A program made the translations under genes and the position numbers. From the NCBI RefSeq assembly GCF_029054785.1, contig NZ_JAIDEN010000113.1, positions 1 to 40,065 on the forward strand: a stretch of 40,065 bases of DNA, written 5' to 3'. How positions within the stretch are numbered: the stretch's first letter is position 1; every line of letters begins with the position of its first letter. This document shows, piece by piece, positions 26,106 to 34,367 of the stretch. The notes below the pieces were generated by a model. That model saw only the letters and a list, made by a program, of their open reading frames with translations, was not told where the DNA came from and did not search any database. Origin of the DNA: Duncaniella sp. GTDB taxonomy: Bacteria; Bacteroidota; Bacteroidia; Bacteroidales; Muribaculaceae.

Positions 26106-27266
26106 TTATTCGAAAATGTGGCGGAGTTTGCTGAAGATGCGGTCTTTGGTTGACTGGCTTGGAGTCATGTTTGGCTTGCCCTGAAGAGATTCTATCGCTT
26201 TTTTCTCATCGTCGTTGAGCGTTTCAGGAATGTAGACCATAACATTTATCAGCTCATCGCCTGTGCCATAGCCGTCAGTGGAGGGGAGGCCTTTGCCACG
26301 CAGACGAAGCACTTTGCCGGGCTGTGTGCCTGCCGGAATCTTGAGGCGCGCACGACCGGTGATGGTGGGCACTTCGACCGAACCGCCGAGGGCGGCAGTC
26401 GGAATGTCGAGCATCAGGTTGTAGATCACATCGTTGCCGTCACGGATGAGTTCCGGATCCTTGATCTCCTCGATGACCACGAGAAGGTCGCCGTTGACTC
26501 CGCCGTGGATGGCGGCGTTGCCCTGGCCTTTGACGGTCAGAGTCTGTCCGTCGGCCACACCTGCCGGGATGGTGAAGGTCACAGTGCGGTCTTCGCGGAT
26601 GACGCCTTCGCCATGGCAGTAGGTACACTTCTCGTTGATGATCTTGCCTTCGCCTTTACACTGCGGGCATTCGACAGCTGCCTGTGACAGACCGAAGAGG
26701 GTCTGCTGCTGGCGCAATACAGTGCCTGATCCGCCGCAGGTAGGGCAGGTCGAGAATGCAGTGCCGTCCTTGGCCCCGGTTCCGTCACAGTGAGTGTCCT
26801 TGACGAGAGTGGGGATCTTGAGCGTCTTTGTGATGCCGGTTGCGATTTCGGCAAGAGTGAGCTTTACTTTTATGCGCAGATCCGATCCGCGGCGCTGGCG
26901 GCGACGTGCACGGCCTCCGGCAGTCTCGAAACCGCCCATATTGCCGAACCCGCCCCCGAAAATGTCGCCGAACTGCGAGAAGATGTCCTCCATCGAGAAT
27001 CCGCCTGCGTGGAATCCACCGCCGCCGGGGAAACCTTGCGGACCCATGTTATGGCCGAACTGGTCATACTTGGCTCGCTTTTCAGGATTGGAGAGCACAT
27101 CGTAGGCCTCGGCAGCTTCCTTGAACTTTTCCTCAGCTTCTTTGTCGCCGGGATTTTTGTCAGGGTGATACTGGATCGCTTTCTTGCGGTAGGCGCTCTT
27201 TATGGTCTTTTCGTCGGCGTTTTTGTCGACGCCGAGCACTTCATAATAATCTCTTTTGTTAGCCAT
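26106..27266 (-). CDS. dnaJ: Chaperone protein DnaJ (Hsp40)
   Basis: 386 aa, type I. The J domain (about 5-70) carries HPD at 34-36 and stimulates DnaK ATPase. The Gly/Phe region spans about 71-115. The zinc domain has four CxxCxGxG motifs: motif 2 CPTCGGSG (174-181), motif 3 CPQCKGEG (200-207), motif 4 CTYCHGEG (214-221). Motif 1 reads DTHCDGTG, so its first Cys is replaced by Asp157 and only Cys160 remains. The C-terminal substrate-binding domain is normal (VRLRGKGLPSTDGYG-like segment). It is the second gene of the grpE-dnaJ operon, 15 bp after grpE. dnaK is not in the window. Confidence 0.96.
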   Translation of the reverse strand: MANKRDYYEVLGVDKNADEKTIKSAYRKKAIQYHPDKNPGDKEAEEKFKEAAEAYDVLSNPEKRAKYDQFGHNMGPQGFPGGGGFHAGGFSMEDIFSQFGDIFGGGFGNMGGFETAGGRARRRQRRGSDLRIKVKLTLAEIATGITKTLKIPTLVKDTHCDGTGAKDGTAFSTCPTCGGSGTVLRQQQTLFGLSQAAVECPQCKGEGKIINEKCTYCHGEGVIREDRTVTFTIPAGVADGQTLTVKGQGNAAIHGGVNGDLLVVIEEIKDPELIRDGNDVIYNLMLDIPTAALGGSVEVPTITGRARLKIPAGTQPGKVLRLRGKGLPSTDGYGTGDELINVMVYIPETLNDDEKKAIESLQGKPNMTPSQSTKDRIFSKLRHIFE

Positions 27267-27281
27267 AAGTGGAGTAGCTGC

Positions 27282-27902
27282 TTACTGGCCCACGGCCACT
27301 TTGGCATGGCGGAGCACTTTGTCGTTGATTGTATATCCTTTAGTCGGGGTGTCGATGACGATGCCCTTCTGCGATTCATCGGTCACGGGAACCATCGCGA
27401 TAGCCTCATGAAGTTCGGCGTCGAAAGGCTGTCCGTTGCTTTCGATCGGTTTGACGCCGTTCGCGGCGAGGAATTTCACAAGTTTCTGGTAGATCAGCTC
27501 CATGCCTTCGCGGATCGAAGCCGGATCTTCGAGTTTTGCACTGGCCTCAAGTCCGCGTTCGAAGTCATCGACGATGGGGAGCAGGCCTTTCAGCACACTT
27601 TCAGATGCGTTGCGGATGATGTCAGATTTTTCCTTTACGGTGCGTTTGCGGAAGTTGTCAAACTCAGCCATGAGGAAAAGATATTCTTTCTTCTCTTTCT
27701 CGACCTGAGCTTCAGCGTCTTTCAGCTGCTGCGTGAGAGCGTCGATGTCGGAGAGCTGTTTGTTGATCATCTCGTTTTCCTCGTCTTCGACAGAATTCTG
27801 CTCGTCAAAGGCTTCCTGAACGTCGTCAAGAACGGCTCCTTCGGGCGCTTCTTCCGGACGGGGAGCAGAGTTTTCCTGATGTTTATTTTGCTTTTGGCTC
27901 AT
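27282..27902 (-). CDS. grpE: Nucleotide exchange factor GrpE
   Basis: 206 aa. It releases ADP from DnaK. A disordered acidic N-terminus (about 1-45) is followed by a long coiled coil (about 46-110: LTQQLKDAEAQVEKEKKEYL and FDNFRKRTVKEKSDIIRNAS). The beta-wing domain holds NGVKPIESNGQPFDAELHEA and ends with GYTINDKVLRHAKVAVGQ, the family signature. It is first in the grpE-dnaJ operon. Immediately upstream is a sigma-54-like element rather than a TAnnTTTG promoter. Confidence 0.96.
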   Translation of the reverse strand: MSQKQNKHQENSAPRPEEAPEGAVLDDVQEAFDEQNSVEDEENEMINKQLSDIDALTQQLKDAEAQVEKEKKEYLFLMAEFDNFRKRTVKEKSDIIRNASESVLKGLLPIVDDFERGLEASAKLEDPASIREGMELIYQKLVKFLAANGVKPIESNGQPFDAELHEAIAMVPVTDESQKGIVIDTPTKGYTINDKVLRHAKVAVGQ

Positions 27903-27947
27903 AATATATGTCGTTTTTCTATTTTATCGTTTGCTGATTTTTATTGA

Positions 27948-28094
27948 TCATGCAAAAAGGTTGCCAAAATCCTTGTCCGTGGCGACTTTTTTCAGCGGAA
28001 ACATGGTTTTGGCTTTGTCTCTTTCTGATTTTACAACAAATCCGGGCGCATAACGTTCAATGGTCCAATAAAAAGCATGATTTTCAGGCTGTGA
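27948..28094 (-). other. Open frame directly after the ispE stop codon (48 codons)
   Basis: Reading past the ispE TGA in the same frame gives 48 sense codons ending in TGA at 27948-27950. The sequence includes AFYWTIERYAPGFVVKSERD and FPLKKVATDKDFGNLFA, which look protein-like. No ATG occurs until codon 31. It could be a chance open frame, a gene remnant or rare read-through of the stop. It overlaps the sigma-54-like element before grpE. I do not call it a gene. Confidence 0.35.
27951..27966 (-). promoter_or_regulatory. Sigma-54-like (-24/-12) element before grpE-dnaJ
   Basis: The minus strand reads TGGCAACCTTTTTGCA. It fits TGGCACG-N4-TTGCA with one deviation in the first block (TGGCAaC) and a perfect TTGCA at correct spacing. 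The expected start of transcription is near 27940, leaving a leader of about 38 nt before grpE. No TAnnTTTG box is visible between ispE and grpE. Confidence 0.5.
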
Positions 28095-28916
28095 TCAGAG
28101 TCTTGACGTGAATATGTCCGCGCTGGGGAAGCGCTCTGTCAGTGAGTCTGCCAAAATGTCATCTGTGAAAAGTCCATAGACCGATGAACCGGACCCGGAC
28201 ATAGCTGTATAGAGGGCACCCATATCGTTCAGCCGGGTCTTGATCTCGCTGATTGAAGGGTAGGCGGGGAAAACCGACGGTTCGAAGTCGTTTTTAAGTC
28301 TGCCGGTCCATCCTTCGATCGGACGGGCGATGATTTCAGCTATCGGAGTCTTGGGAATTGCCGGAGTGGTGTGGCGGTATGCCTCGGCTGTCGGTACGCT
28401 TGCCTGCGGTTTGACTATGACGAGACAGAGGCCGCTGAGGTCAACCGAGACCGGCGAGAATTCTGTGCCTATTCCTGAGCAGAGCATCGGTCTGTTGTAT
28501 ATGAAGAAAGGGCAGTCAGCTCCGAGCCGCGATGCGATTTCTGCGAGTTTTTCGTCAGAAAGGCCCAACGCGAAGAGTTCGTTAAGTCCTTTTAAGGTGA
28601 AGGCCGCATCGGCAGACCCGCCGCCAAGCCCGGCCCCGTCAGGGATTATCTTACGCAGGAAAATGTCAACCGGTGGGAGTTCGACCGTCTCGGCGAGTGC
28701 CCGGTAGGCTTTCATCACGAGATTTTTTTCAGTCGGACAATCCACTCGGCGTCCGCTGACAGTCAGCGTTGTTTCATTGCCTTTGGCCGGGACTATCTCA
28801 AGAACGTCGCGCCAGGGGACAGGGACCATCACGGTTTCGATGTCGTGATAACCGTCGGGCCGACGGCGCAGGATGTCAAGACCGAGGTTGATTTTCGCGT
28901 TGGGGAACAGAATCAT
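28095..28916 (-). CDS. ispE: 4-diphosphocytidyl-2-C-methyl-D-erythritol kinase
   Basis: 273 aa, normal for IspE. It phosphorylates CDP-methylerythritol in the MEP isoprenoid pathway. This GHMP kinase starts NAKINLGLDILRRRPDGYHD, with substrate-binding Lys and His residues. The ATP loop is IPDGAGLGGGSADAAF (about 90-105) with the catalytic Asp in SADA. The C-terminal motif is YTAMSGSGSSVYGLF. It is the only isoprenoid gene here. Upstream is a TACCTTTG box. Downstream lies grpE, 192 bp away, with its own candidate promoter, and an in-frame open extension follows the ispE stop. Confidence 0.95.
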   Translation of the reverse strand: MILFPNAKINLGLDILRRRPDGYHDIETVMVPVPWRDVLEIVPAKGNETTLTVSGRRVDCPTEKNLVMKAYRALAETVELPPVDIFLRKIIPDGAGLGGGSADAAFTLKGLNELFALGLSDEKLAEIASRLGADCPFFIYNRPMLCSGIGTEFSPVSVDLSGLCLVIVKPQASVPTAEAYRHTTPAIPKTPIAEIIARPIEGWTGRLKNDFEPSVFPAYPSISEIKTRLNDMGALYTAMSGSGSSVYGLFTDDILADSLTERFPSADIFTSRL

Positions 28917-28962
28917 ACGGTGTGGATATACTATCTAAAGAATGATCATTGTAAATTTCAGG

Positions 28963-28970
28963 CAAAGGTA
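28963..28970 (-). promoter_or_regulatory. -7 box for ispE
   Basis: The minus strand reads TACCTTTG, 46 bp upstream of the ispE ATG. A clear -33 TTG is not seen. Confidence 0.5.
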
Positions 28971-29086
28971 GCGCTTTTTTCTGACATGTATAATATCAGG
29001 CTCTTTCATCGCGTTGACTAATTTGTTGGAGATTGCTATTAAACAATCTGTTGCTATTTACAATCTGAACTTTTTTATTCGAATTC

Positions 29087-30979
29087 ATGACACGGATATC
29101 CATGAAATTTTTACGTCTGTTTTTTGCATTGGCCCTGATGTCGATTGCCTGTGGTCTGTCAGCCAAATCCCGCATGATAGAGTATCCAGGCGTAGCAGGC
29201 GGAAATATGGTGCGTTTTGATGTCACCTCCGTAGAACGCTCAGATACGGCTCTGACTGTCAGTCTGACCTATACCAACCGTCCCGGTGCGAAAGTGAAAT
29301 TTACAAAGGATGTCTGCATAGTTGCCGACGGTGATACTATCGGGGTGAAAACTGCCCGAAATATCGTTCTTGATAAAAATGCGAAAGTAGGTGAGGACGG
29401 CAAATTGAGTTTTGCTCTTGTTTTTGGCCCGGTAGGTAAGAAGGTTAAAGCGATAGACCTGACAGGCCGGGGTGAAGATTCGCTGCGCTTGTGGGGTATC
29501 GACCTGACAGGAGTGCCGGAACCTGAGTTCCCTGTGGGGCTGCCGGAGCGGATGCGTGTATTGGATCGGGTTGACGAACCGCTTCCCGCTGTTGCTCTTG
29601 AAAGAGGAATAACAAAAGTAAATCTGCATTTTCTTAATCACACTCCGCATTCACCAGCCGTGCTCACCCCGGAATTGAGTGATAACTTTGTTGTTGATAA
29701 ATTGTCGGCTGTGCGGCTTGACAGTTGCGGTAACGGGAGCATTGAAGTTGAGTTTGTCGGACCGGCATTTTTGTCGTTCACAGTTGCAGGGATGCGAAGC
29801 AATGTGCTGGAGCTGTGGCTCACTCCATCCGATAAGGAGGTCGATGTATATGTTGACAGCCGCCGTTACGGAGATATGGCATTGGCTAATCGGCCGGAGA
29901 AATATAAGAAGCGGAGACAAAGAGTGTTTGTCACCGGTAGCCTGTCACCGCTGAACAATGAACTCAATAAGATGAATGATCAGCCTCTGTTTGCCGATAT
30001 AATGGCTCTGCGTGAAAAACCGCTTTATAAAATGTCGACAGAGCAGTATGTGGATTTTATCGAAGATTTCCGTCAGAAAAGTATTGGCTCCCTTGAATCA
30101 TCTGAAACTTCCGTGATGATGAAAGAGTATATGAAAGCAACTTATGATGCCTGTTATCTTGGTGCTATAAGCAGCTCTTCGTTGATCACATCAAGTTATT
30201 GGGCCAATAATCCTCAGGCCGACAGACTGGAAATGGATTCCATAACCGGTATGCCGAAAGAGGATTATTATAAAAGGATAGAGCGTATCTGTCTGGCTGC
30301 CCAAAAAGTAAAGCCCGGTGATCCGAGGCTGATGTTTTCGCCTTATTATCAAGGTGTGATCTGTTTCAAGTGGGAAGATGCGGGTGTGGATGCCCGAAAT
30401 CCGGCAGCTGTCAGAAAATATCATGAATTGATTGCAGCGGCCAATGACGGCGTCCTTTCGGCAGACTCTCTGGCGGTGTTTGCCGACTTTCCGGTTCTTG
30501 CCGAGCGCCTTGTCAGTATAAATGATGAGGCATTGGCACTGAAATCACGGCTTGCATCAATGACATGCGAGACGCCGGAAGTCGCTCCGGAAAAACTGAT
30601 AGAGGCTATTGTGGCGCCTCATAAGGGAAAGGTTGTAATGATAGATCTGTGGAATACCTGGTGTGGACCCTGTCGCAGAGCCATCAGCCGAATCGAACCT
30701 GAGAAATCAGGTGAGCTTGCAAGCCCGGATATCGTGTGGATCTATATAGCCGACAATACTTCTCCGCTGAAAGATTATTATAAAATCATACCTGACATCC
30801 GTGGACTCCATTATCGGCTCGATAAAGATCAGATTGAAGCAGTAAGGACTCAGTTCGGAGCCGACGGAATTCCATATTATATTCTTGTCGACCGACAGGG
30901 AGGCATGACAGGTCGCCGTGACTTGCGCGATCATGAAAAATTCCGCAGCGCATTGCTTGAAGAAGTGGCTAAAAGATGA
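29087..30979 (+). CDS. Large TlpA-like thioredoxin-fold protein (periplasmic)
   Basis: 630 aa. Either ATG 29087 or ATG 29102 may be the start; both lead into the signal MKFLRLFFALALMSIACGLS. Residues about 30-280 form a beta-rich region I do not recognise. Residues about 290-490 are helical, with GMPKEDYYKRIERICLAAQK and repeated Asp/Glu-Lys motifs. The C-terminal thioredoxin domain (about 500-628) has LWNTWCGPCRRA with Cys526 and Cys529 and the cis-Pro segment GADGIPYYILVD. It probably acts as a reductase in the periplasm on an unknown partner. It is unrelated in its N-terminal part to the other TlpA-like gene at 15353. It is divergent from ispE, and dnaB follows after 90 bp with its own promoter box. 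Confidence 0.82.
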   Translation: MTRISMKFLRLFFALALMSIACGLSAKSRMIEYPGVAGGNMVRFDVTSVERSDTALTVSLTYTNRPGAKVKFTKDVCIVADGDTIGVKTARNIVLDKNAKVGEDGKLSFALVFGPVGKKVKAIDLTGRGEDSLRLWGIDLTGVPEPEFPVGLPERMRVLDRVDEPLPAVALERGITKVNLHFLNHTPHSPAVLTPELSDNFVVDKLSAVRLDSCGNGSIEVEFVGPAFLSFTVAGMRSNVLELWLTPSDKEVDVYVDSRRYGDMALANRPEKYKKRRQRVFVTGSLSPLNNELNKMNDQPLFADIMALREKPLYKMSTEQYVDFIEDFRQKSIGSLESSETSVMMKEYMKATYDACYLGAISSSSLITSSYWANNPQADRLEMDSITGMPKEDYYKRIERICLAAQKVKPGDPRLMFSPYYQGVICFKWEDAGVDARNPAAVRKYHELIAAANDGVLSADSLAVFADFPVLAERLVSINDEALALKSRLASMTCETPEVAPEKLIEAIVAPHKGKVVMIDLWNTWCGPCRRAISRIEPEKSGELASPDIVWIYIADNTSPLKDYYKIIPDIRGLHYRLDKDQIEAVRTQFGADGIPYYILVDRQGGMTGRRDLRDHEKFRSALLEEVAKR

Positions 30980-30989
30980 ATTTATTTTG

Positions 30990-30997
30990 TACCTTTG
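30990..30997 (+). promoter_or_regulatory. -7 box for dnaB
   Basis: TACCTTTG, matching TAnnTTTG, with an expected start of transcription near 31002. The leader of about 68 nt would begin with the hairpin at 31006-31029. Confidence 0.5.
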
Positions 30998-31005
30998 TAT
31001 TGAAA

Positions 31006-31029
31006 AGAGGTTGTTTAAAAACATCCTCT
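31006..31029. repeat. Core-less end pair of the repeat family / dnaB leader hairpin
   Basis: AGAGGTTGTTT-AA-AAACATCCTCT: an 11-bp stem with one mismatch. The left arm equals the left end of the repeat at 39815. It may be the two termini of that element without the core, and it falls at the predicted 5' end of the dnaB mRNA, where it would fold as a hairpin. Confidence 0.5.
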
Positions 31030-31069
31030 AATAAATCAATCGTTCAATAACATTCCCCCCACGCACATC

Positions 31070-32635
31070 ATGCCACAGGACAACACATCAGGCTCTCAGC
31101 GAAGAACATCGAAACCGCAACATGTCTCAGTCTTTGACCACGGAGGCCGCATCCCTCCGCGCGACAATGATCTTGAGGAAGCAGTGCTCGGTGCGCTGAT
31201 GCTTGAAAAGGATGCCTACACGGTTGTCTGTGATATTCTGAAACCCGAATCGTTTTACGATCCTTCGAATCAGAAGATTTATGCGGCTATCCAGAGTCTC
31301 GGTGCGGCACAGCAGAGCATCGACATGCTCACCGTCACGGAGAAACTCCGCCTGATGGGCGAACTGGAGGCTGCGGGTGGTCCGTTGAGAATCTCCGAAC
31401 TGACTTCACGTGTGGCTTCAGGCGCCCATGTCGAGTTCCATGCCCGTATCGTGGCTCAGAAATATCTCGCGCGCGAACTTATTAAATTTGCTTCGCAGAT
31501 CGAGGCGCAGGCTTTTGACGAGAGTTATGATGTCGACGATCTTCTTCAGGAAGCCGAGGGCAAACTGTTTGAGATCTCTCAGCGCAATGTGAAGAAGGAT
31601 GTGACGCAGATTGATCCCGTGATCAATTCAGCGATCGAACAGATTCAGACTGCCGCCAACCGGGCTTCAGGTCTCTCCGGTCTTGAAACCGGTTATCATG
31701 AACTTGATAAGCTGACATCCGGATGGCAGCGGAGTGACCTGATCATCATCGCGGCCCGTCCTGCGATGGGCAAGACCGCATTCGTGCTCTCGATGGCCAA
31801 GAATATGGCTGTCAACTATAACATACCTGTGGCTATCTTCTCGCTTGAAATGTCGAACCTCCAGCTTGTCAACCGTCTGATTCAGAACACTTGCGAGATC
31901 GAGGGTGAGAAGATCAAGAGCGGTCAGCTGACACAGATGGAGTGGGACCAGCTGATGTCACGCGTGAAAAACCTTTATAGCGCTCCTCTATATATAGACG
32001 ATACGGCATCGCTCTCGATCTTCGAATTGCGTACAAAGGCCCGCCGTCTTGTCAGGGAACACAATGTCTCGTTCATCATCATCGACTACTTGCAGCTGAT
32101 GAATGCCTCAGGCATGAAGTTCGGCTCACGTGAACAGGAGGTATCAATGATCTCCCGTTCGCTCAAACAGCTTGCCAAGGAACTGAATATCCCGATTGTG
32201 GCGCTCTCGCAGCTCAACCGAAGTGTCGAGTCGCGCGGTGCCGACAGCAAGGATGGAAAACGCCCGCAGCTGAGTGACCTCCGTGAATCTGGTGCGATCG
32301 AACAGGACGCCGACATCGTCTGCTTCATCCACCGTCCGGAGTATTATCTGCGGTCAGGAGTGGACGCCGCGGGCAATGACATCCGCGGACTTGCCGAATT
32401 CATCGTGGCAAAGCACCGTAGCGGTCGTGTGGACGATGTGAAGATGCGCTTCAAGTCGCGCTATGCCCGTTTTGAGAACTGGGACAGCGAGCCAGAGATG
32501 ACCAGCGGCTCGAAAGTCTCGCGCCTGAATGCCGGCGATGGTGACTTTGACGGCGGTTTCGGGCAGTCGAGTCCGTTTAGCGGCGGCTCGGCTGACATCC
32601 TCGGCGCTCCCGGCGACGATGTGGCGCCGTTCTGA
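31070..32635 (+). CDS. dnaB: Replicative DNA helicase DnaB
   Basis: 521 aa. It unwinds the replication fork as a hexamer. The N-terminal domain (about 25-125: PPRDNDLEEAVLGALMLEKD) is joined by a linker helix to the RecA-like motor (about 195-465). Walker A is ARPAMGKTAF with Lys235, followed by VAIFSLEMSNLQL. Walker B is FIIIDYLQLMN. The H3/H4 region has LSQLNRSVESRG and LRESGAIEQDADIV with the arginine-finger neighbourhood KHRSGRVDD. A Gly/Ser/Asp-rich tail follows. No intein is present. It is flanked by the large TlpA-like gene and the LRR gene, both in the same direction. Confidence 0.97.
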   Translation: MPQDNTSGSQRRTSKPQHVSVFDHGGRIPPRDNDLEEAVLGALMLEKDAYTVVCDILKPESFYDPSNQKIYAAIQSLGAAQQSIDMLTVTEKLRLMGELEAAGGPLRISELTSRVASGAHVEFHARIVAQKYLARELIKFASQIEAQAFDESYDVDDLLQEAEGKLFEISQRNVKKDVTQIDPVINSAIEQIQTAANRASGLSGLETGYHELDKLTSGWQRSDLIIIAARPAMGKTAFVLSMAKNMAVNYNIPVAIFSLEMSNLQLVNRLIQNTCEIEGEKIKSGQLTQMEWDQLMSRVKNLYSAPLYIDDTASLSIFELRTKARRLVREHNVSFIIIDYLQLMNASGMKFGSREQEVSMISRSLKQLAKELNIPIVALSQLNRSVESRGADSKDGKRPQLSDLRESGAIEQDADIVCFIHRPEYYLRSGVDAAGNDIRGLAEFIVAKHRSGRVDDVKMRFKSRYARFENWDSEPEMTSGSKVSRLNAGDGDFDGGFGQSSPFSGGSADILGAPGDDVAPF

Positions 32636-32682
32636 TAGCGGTCTGAAAAAATATGGCCTCTGAGCCTATTGAGGAAACGATT

Positions 32683-32711
32683 TTTAACGAACATAAAACT
32701 TTTAGCGAACA
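32683..32711 (+). promoter_or_regulatory. Direct repeats upstream of the LRR gene
   Basis: TTTAACGAACA (32683-32693) and TTTAGCGAACA (32701-32711), 18 bp apart, ten of eleven bases identical. They lie 45-70 bp before the LRR start and could be a binding site. No TAnnTTTG box is visible nearby. Confidence 0.35.
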
Positions 32712-32755
32712 CGGTTTGTTAGATAGATAAAATTAACAAAACCAACTATTGTTTT

Positions 32756-33811
32756 ATGAAAAAAGCGTTATTAATCATTGCAATCATGCTGGGTAGCGTG
32801 GCTGCATTTGCTCAGAGTCTTGACAGGAATGAAGCTAAACAGCTTAAGGCTTTCCTTTCTGAGCCCGCAAAAGAGGGAACCAATGCATCGGCCCTTAAAG
32901 TTTCCGATATCAACGCCATCGCCTCGATCGAGGGTGTGACAGTCGAAAACGGACATGTAACCGCCATCGAGTGGAAAGACAAGAAATTGAGTGGCACCCT
33001 CAACCTCGCCAATTTCAAAGCTCTTACCAAAGTCGATGTCTCACGTAACGAACTCTCTTCACTCAGTGTTGCCAACTGTCCTGCCCTGACAGAACTCAAC
33101 GCAAGCCGTAACAAACTCACTCAGATTGATTTTACCGGTTGCTCGAAGCTCGTTCAGGTCGCAGTCTATAAGAACCGTCTGACAGAAATCGATCTTTCAA
33201 ACGCTCCTCTTCTTCAGAACCTCAATGTTTCAAGCAACCTGTTTGTCGAACTCAATGTTTCCAACAGTTTCAACCTCAAGACACTCAACTGCCAGGGTTG
33301 TCATCTGGAAGCTCTCAATGTCAGCGGCTGTACAGCTCTTAAGAACCTCTATTGCGGTTACAACAAGCTTACTACGCTTCAGCTCACAGGTGTGGAGAAT
33401 CTTCAGAACCTCAATGTCGATGACAACGAGATCTCTAACCTGATCATCTCCGGTCTGCCTTCACTGGCCACTCTCATCTGCTCTGACAACAATATGGTTT
33501 CTCTCGGTGTCCGCGATTGCAGCGCTCTGCTCGACCTTGTTTGCTCTTACAACGATCTGACCACTCTTTCTGTCGAAGGTTGTGCCAATCTTCAGTATGT
33601 CGATTGCTCCTACAACGATCTGACTACTCTTGATCTCGCAAACCAGACCTTCCTCCAGCGTCTGATCTGTAACAACAATCAGCTGAACACTCTTGATGTT
33701 TCGTTTGACCAGGCTCTTACCTACATCAACTGCCGCTACAACACCATCATCGACTTCCGTACGATTGCCTGCAACAGCCTCCGTATGGTAGCCTGCCAGT
33801 GGAACTATTGA
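32756..33811 (+). CDS. Secreted leucine-rich-repeat protein
   Basis: 351 aa. Signal peptide MKKALLIIAIMLGSVAAFAQ. After a short helical region (about 25-75) there are about twelve tandem repeats of some 21 residues with the pattern L..L.....L..LNxSxNxLxxLDxSxC, for example LTTLSVEGCANLQYVDCSYN and LTTLDLANQTFLQRLICNNN. Eight successive units carry a Cys or near-Cys before xxN (NCQGC, YCGYN, ICSDN, VCSYN, DCSYN, ICNNN, NCRYN, ACQWN), giving a Cys ladder along the solenoid. No sortase, type IX or anchor signal is seen, so it is probably periplasmic or secreted. Its ligand is unknown. It ends with a strong terminator. Confidence 0.88.
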   Translation: MKKALLIIAIMLGSVAAFAQSLDRNEAKQLKAFLSEPAKEGTNASALKVSDINAIASIEGVTVENGHVTAIEWKDKKLSGTLNLANFKALTKVDVSRNELSSLSVANCPALTELNASRNKLTQIDFTGCSKLVQVAVYKNRLTEIDLSNAPLLQNLNVSSNLFVELNVSNSFNLKTLNCQGCHLEALNVSGCTALKNLYCGYNKLTTLQLTGVENLQNLNVDDNEISNLIISGLPSLATLICSDNNMVSLGVRDCSALLDLVCSYNDLTTLSVEGCANLQYVDCSYNDLTTLDLANQTFLQRLICNNNQLNTLDVSFDQALTYINCRYNTIIDFRTIACNSLRMVACQWNY

Positions 33812-33903
33812 TAAGAGCCCTTTTCAGAACAGAACCTCAGCCTATATAAAATACGGCCTGTTGGCCGTCTGAACAGACAGACTGAATAACGCGATACTAT
33901 ACA

Positions 33904-33951
33904 GACCGGTCGGAAACTCTCGGATGAAGTTTCCGGCCGGTCGTATTTTTT
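33904..33951 (+). terminator. Terminator of the LRR gene
   Basis: 15-bp stem, GACCGGTCGGAAACT against AGTTTCCGGCCGGTC (one G-T pair), 9-base loop, then TATTTTTT. A smaller hairpin, ACGGCC-TGTT-GGCCGT, lies upstream at 33853-33868. On the minus strand it may also end the GntR operon. Confidence 0.85.
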
Positions 33952-33965
33952 GCCGTTGGGCGGGT

Positions 33966-34319
33966 TTATCTGTTCCTGTACTTTTCAATCACATCGTCAA
34001 TCGAAATGCCGAGAAGATCCATTTCATTGAAAAGACGACTCAATGACACTTCGAAAAACTCCCGGCGGCGGGCCTGATTGACATGGTCCAAAGCATCGGC
34101 TGTCAGATAGAAACCCATGCCGCGGCGCGAGACGATGATCCCTTCAGCCTGAAGAAATTCATAGGCTTTCAGGATTGTGTGACTGTTGACTGAAAGCTGG
34201 ACAGAAAGCTCTCTGACAGACGGAACCCGCTCTCCGGCAGTCCAGACTCCTGTCAGGATCTGTCCGAAGCTGAAGTCAATGATCTGGCGGTAGATTGGTT
34301 TGTCAGATGTGAAATCCAT
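33966..34319 (-). CDS. Short GntR-family (YtrA-type) transcriptional regulator
   Basis: 117 aa. The N-terminal winged helix-turn-helix (about 8-75) is PIYRQIIDFSFGQILTGVW, GERVPSVRELSVQLSVNSHT, ILKAYEFLQAEGIIVSRRGM, GFYL. Only a short helical tail follows, with no effector domain, as in the YtrA subfamily. YtrA regulators usually repress a linked ABC transporter. It is the third gene of the ATPase-permease-regulator operon, 48 bp after the permease stop. A candidate operator lies at the ATPase start. Confidence 0.92.
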   Translation of the reverse strand: MDFTSDKPIYRQIIDFSFGQILTGVWTAGERVPSVRELSVQLSVNSHTILKAYEFLQAEGIIVSRRGMGFYLTADALDHVNQARRREFFEVSLSRLFNEMDLLGISIDDVIEKYRNR

Positions 34320-34367
34320 GAATTCTGTTTGAAAAATGATTGTTGATCATAAGGTAGTTGCGGATTT

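Noticed and set aside
26790..27947. A 385-codon plus-strand open frame across dnaJ and grpE.
   Set aside because: Antisense shadow of two clear genes. Phe/Val/Leu/His-rich runs mirror the Lys/Glu-rich GrpE coiled coil.
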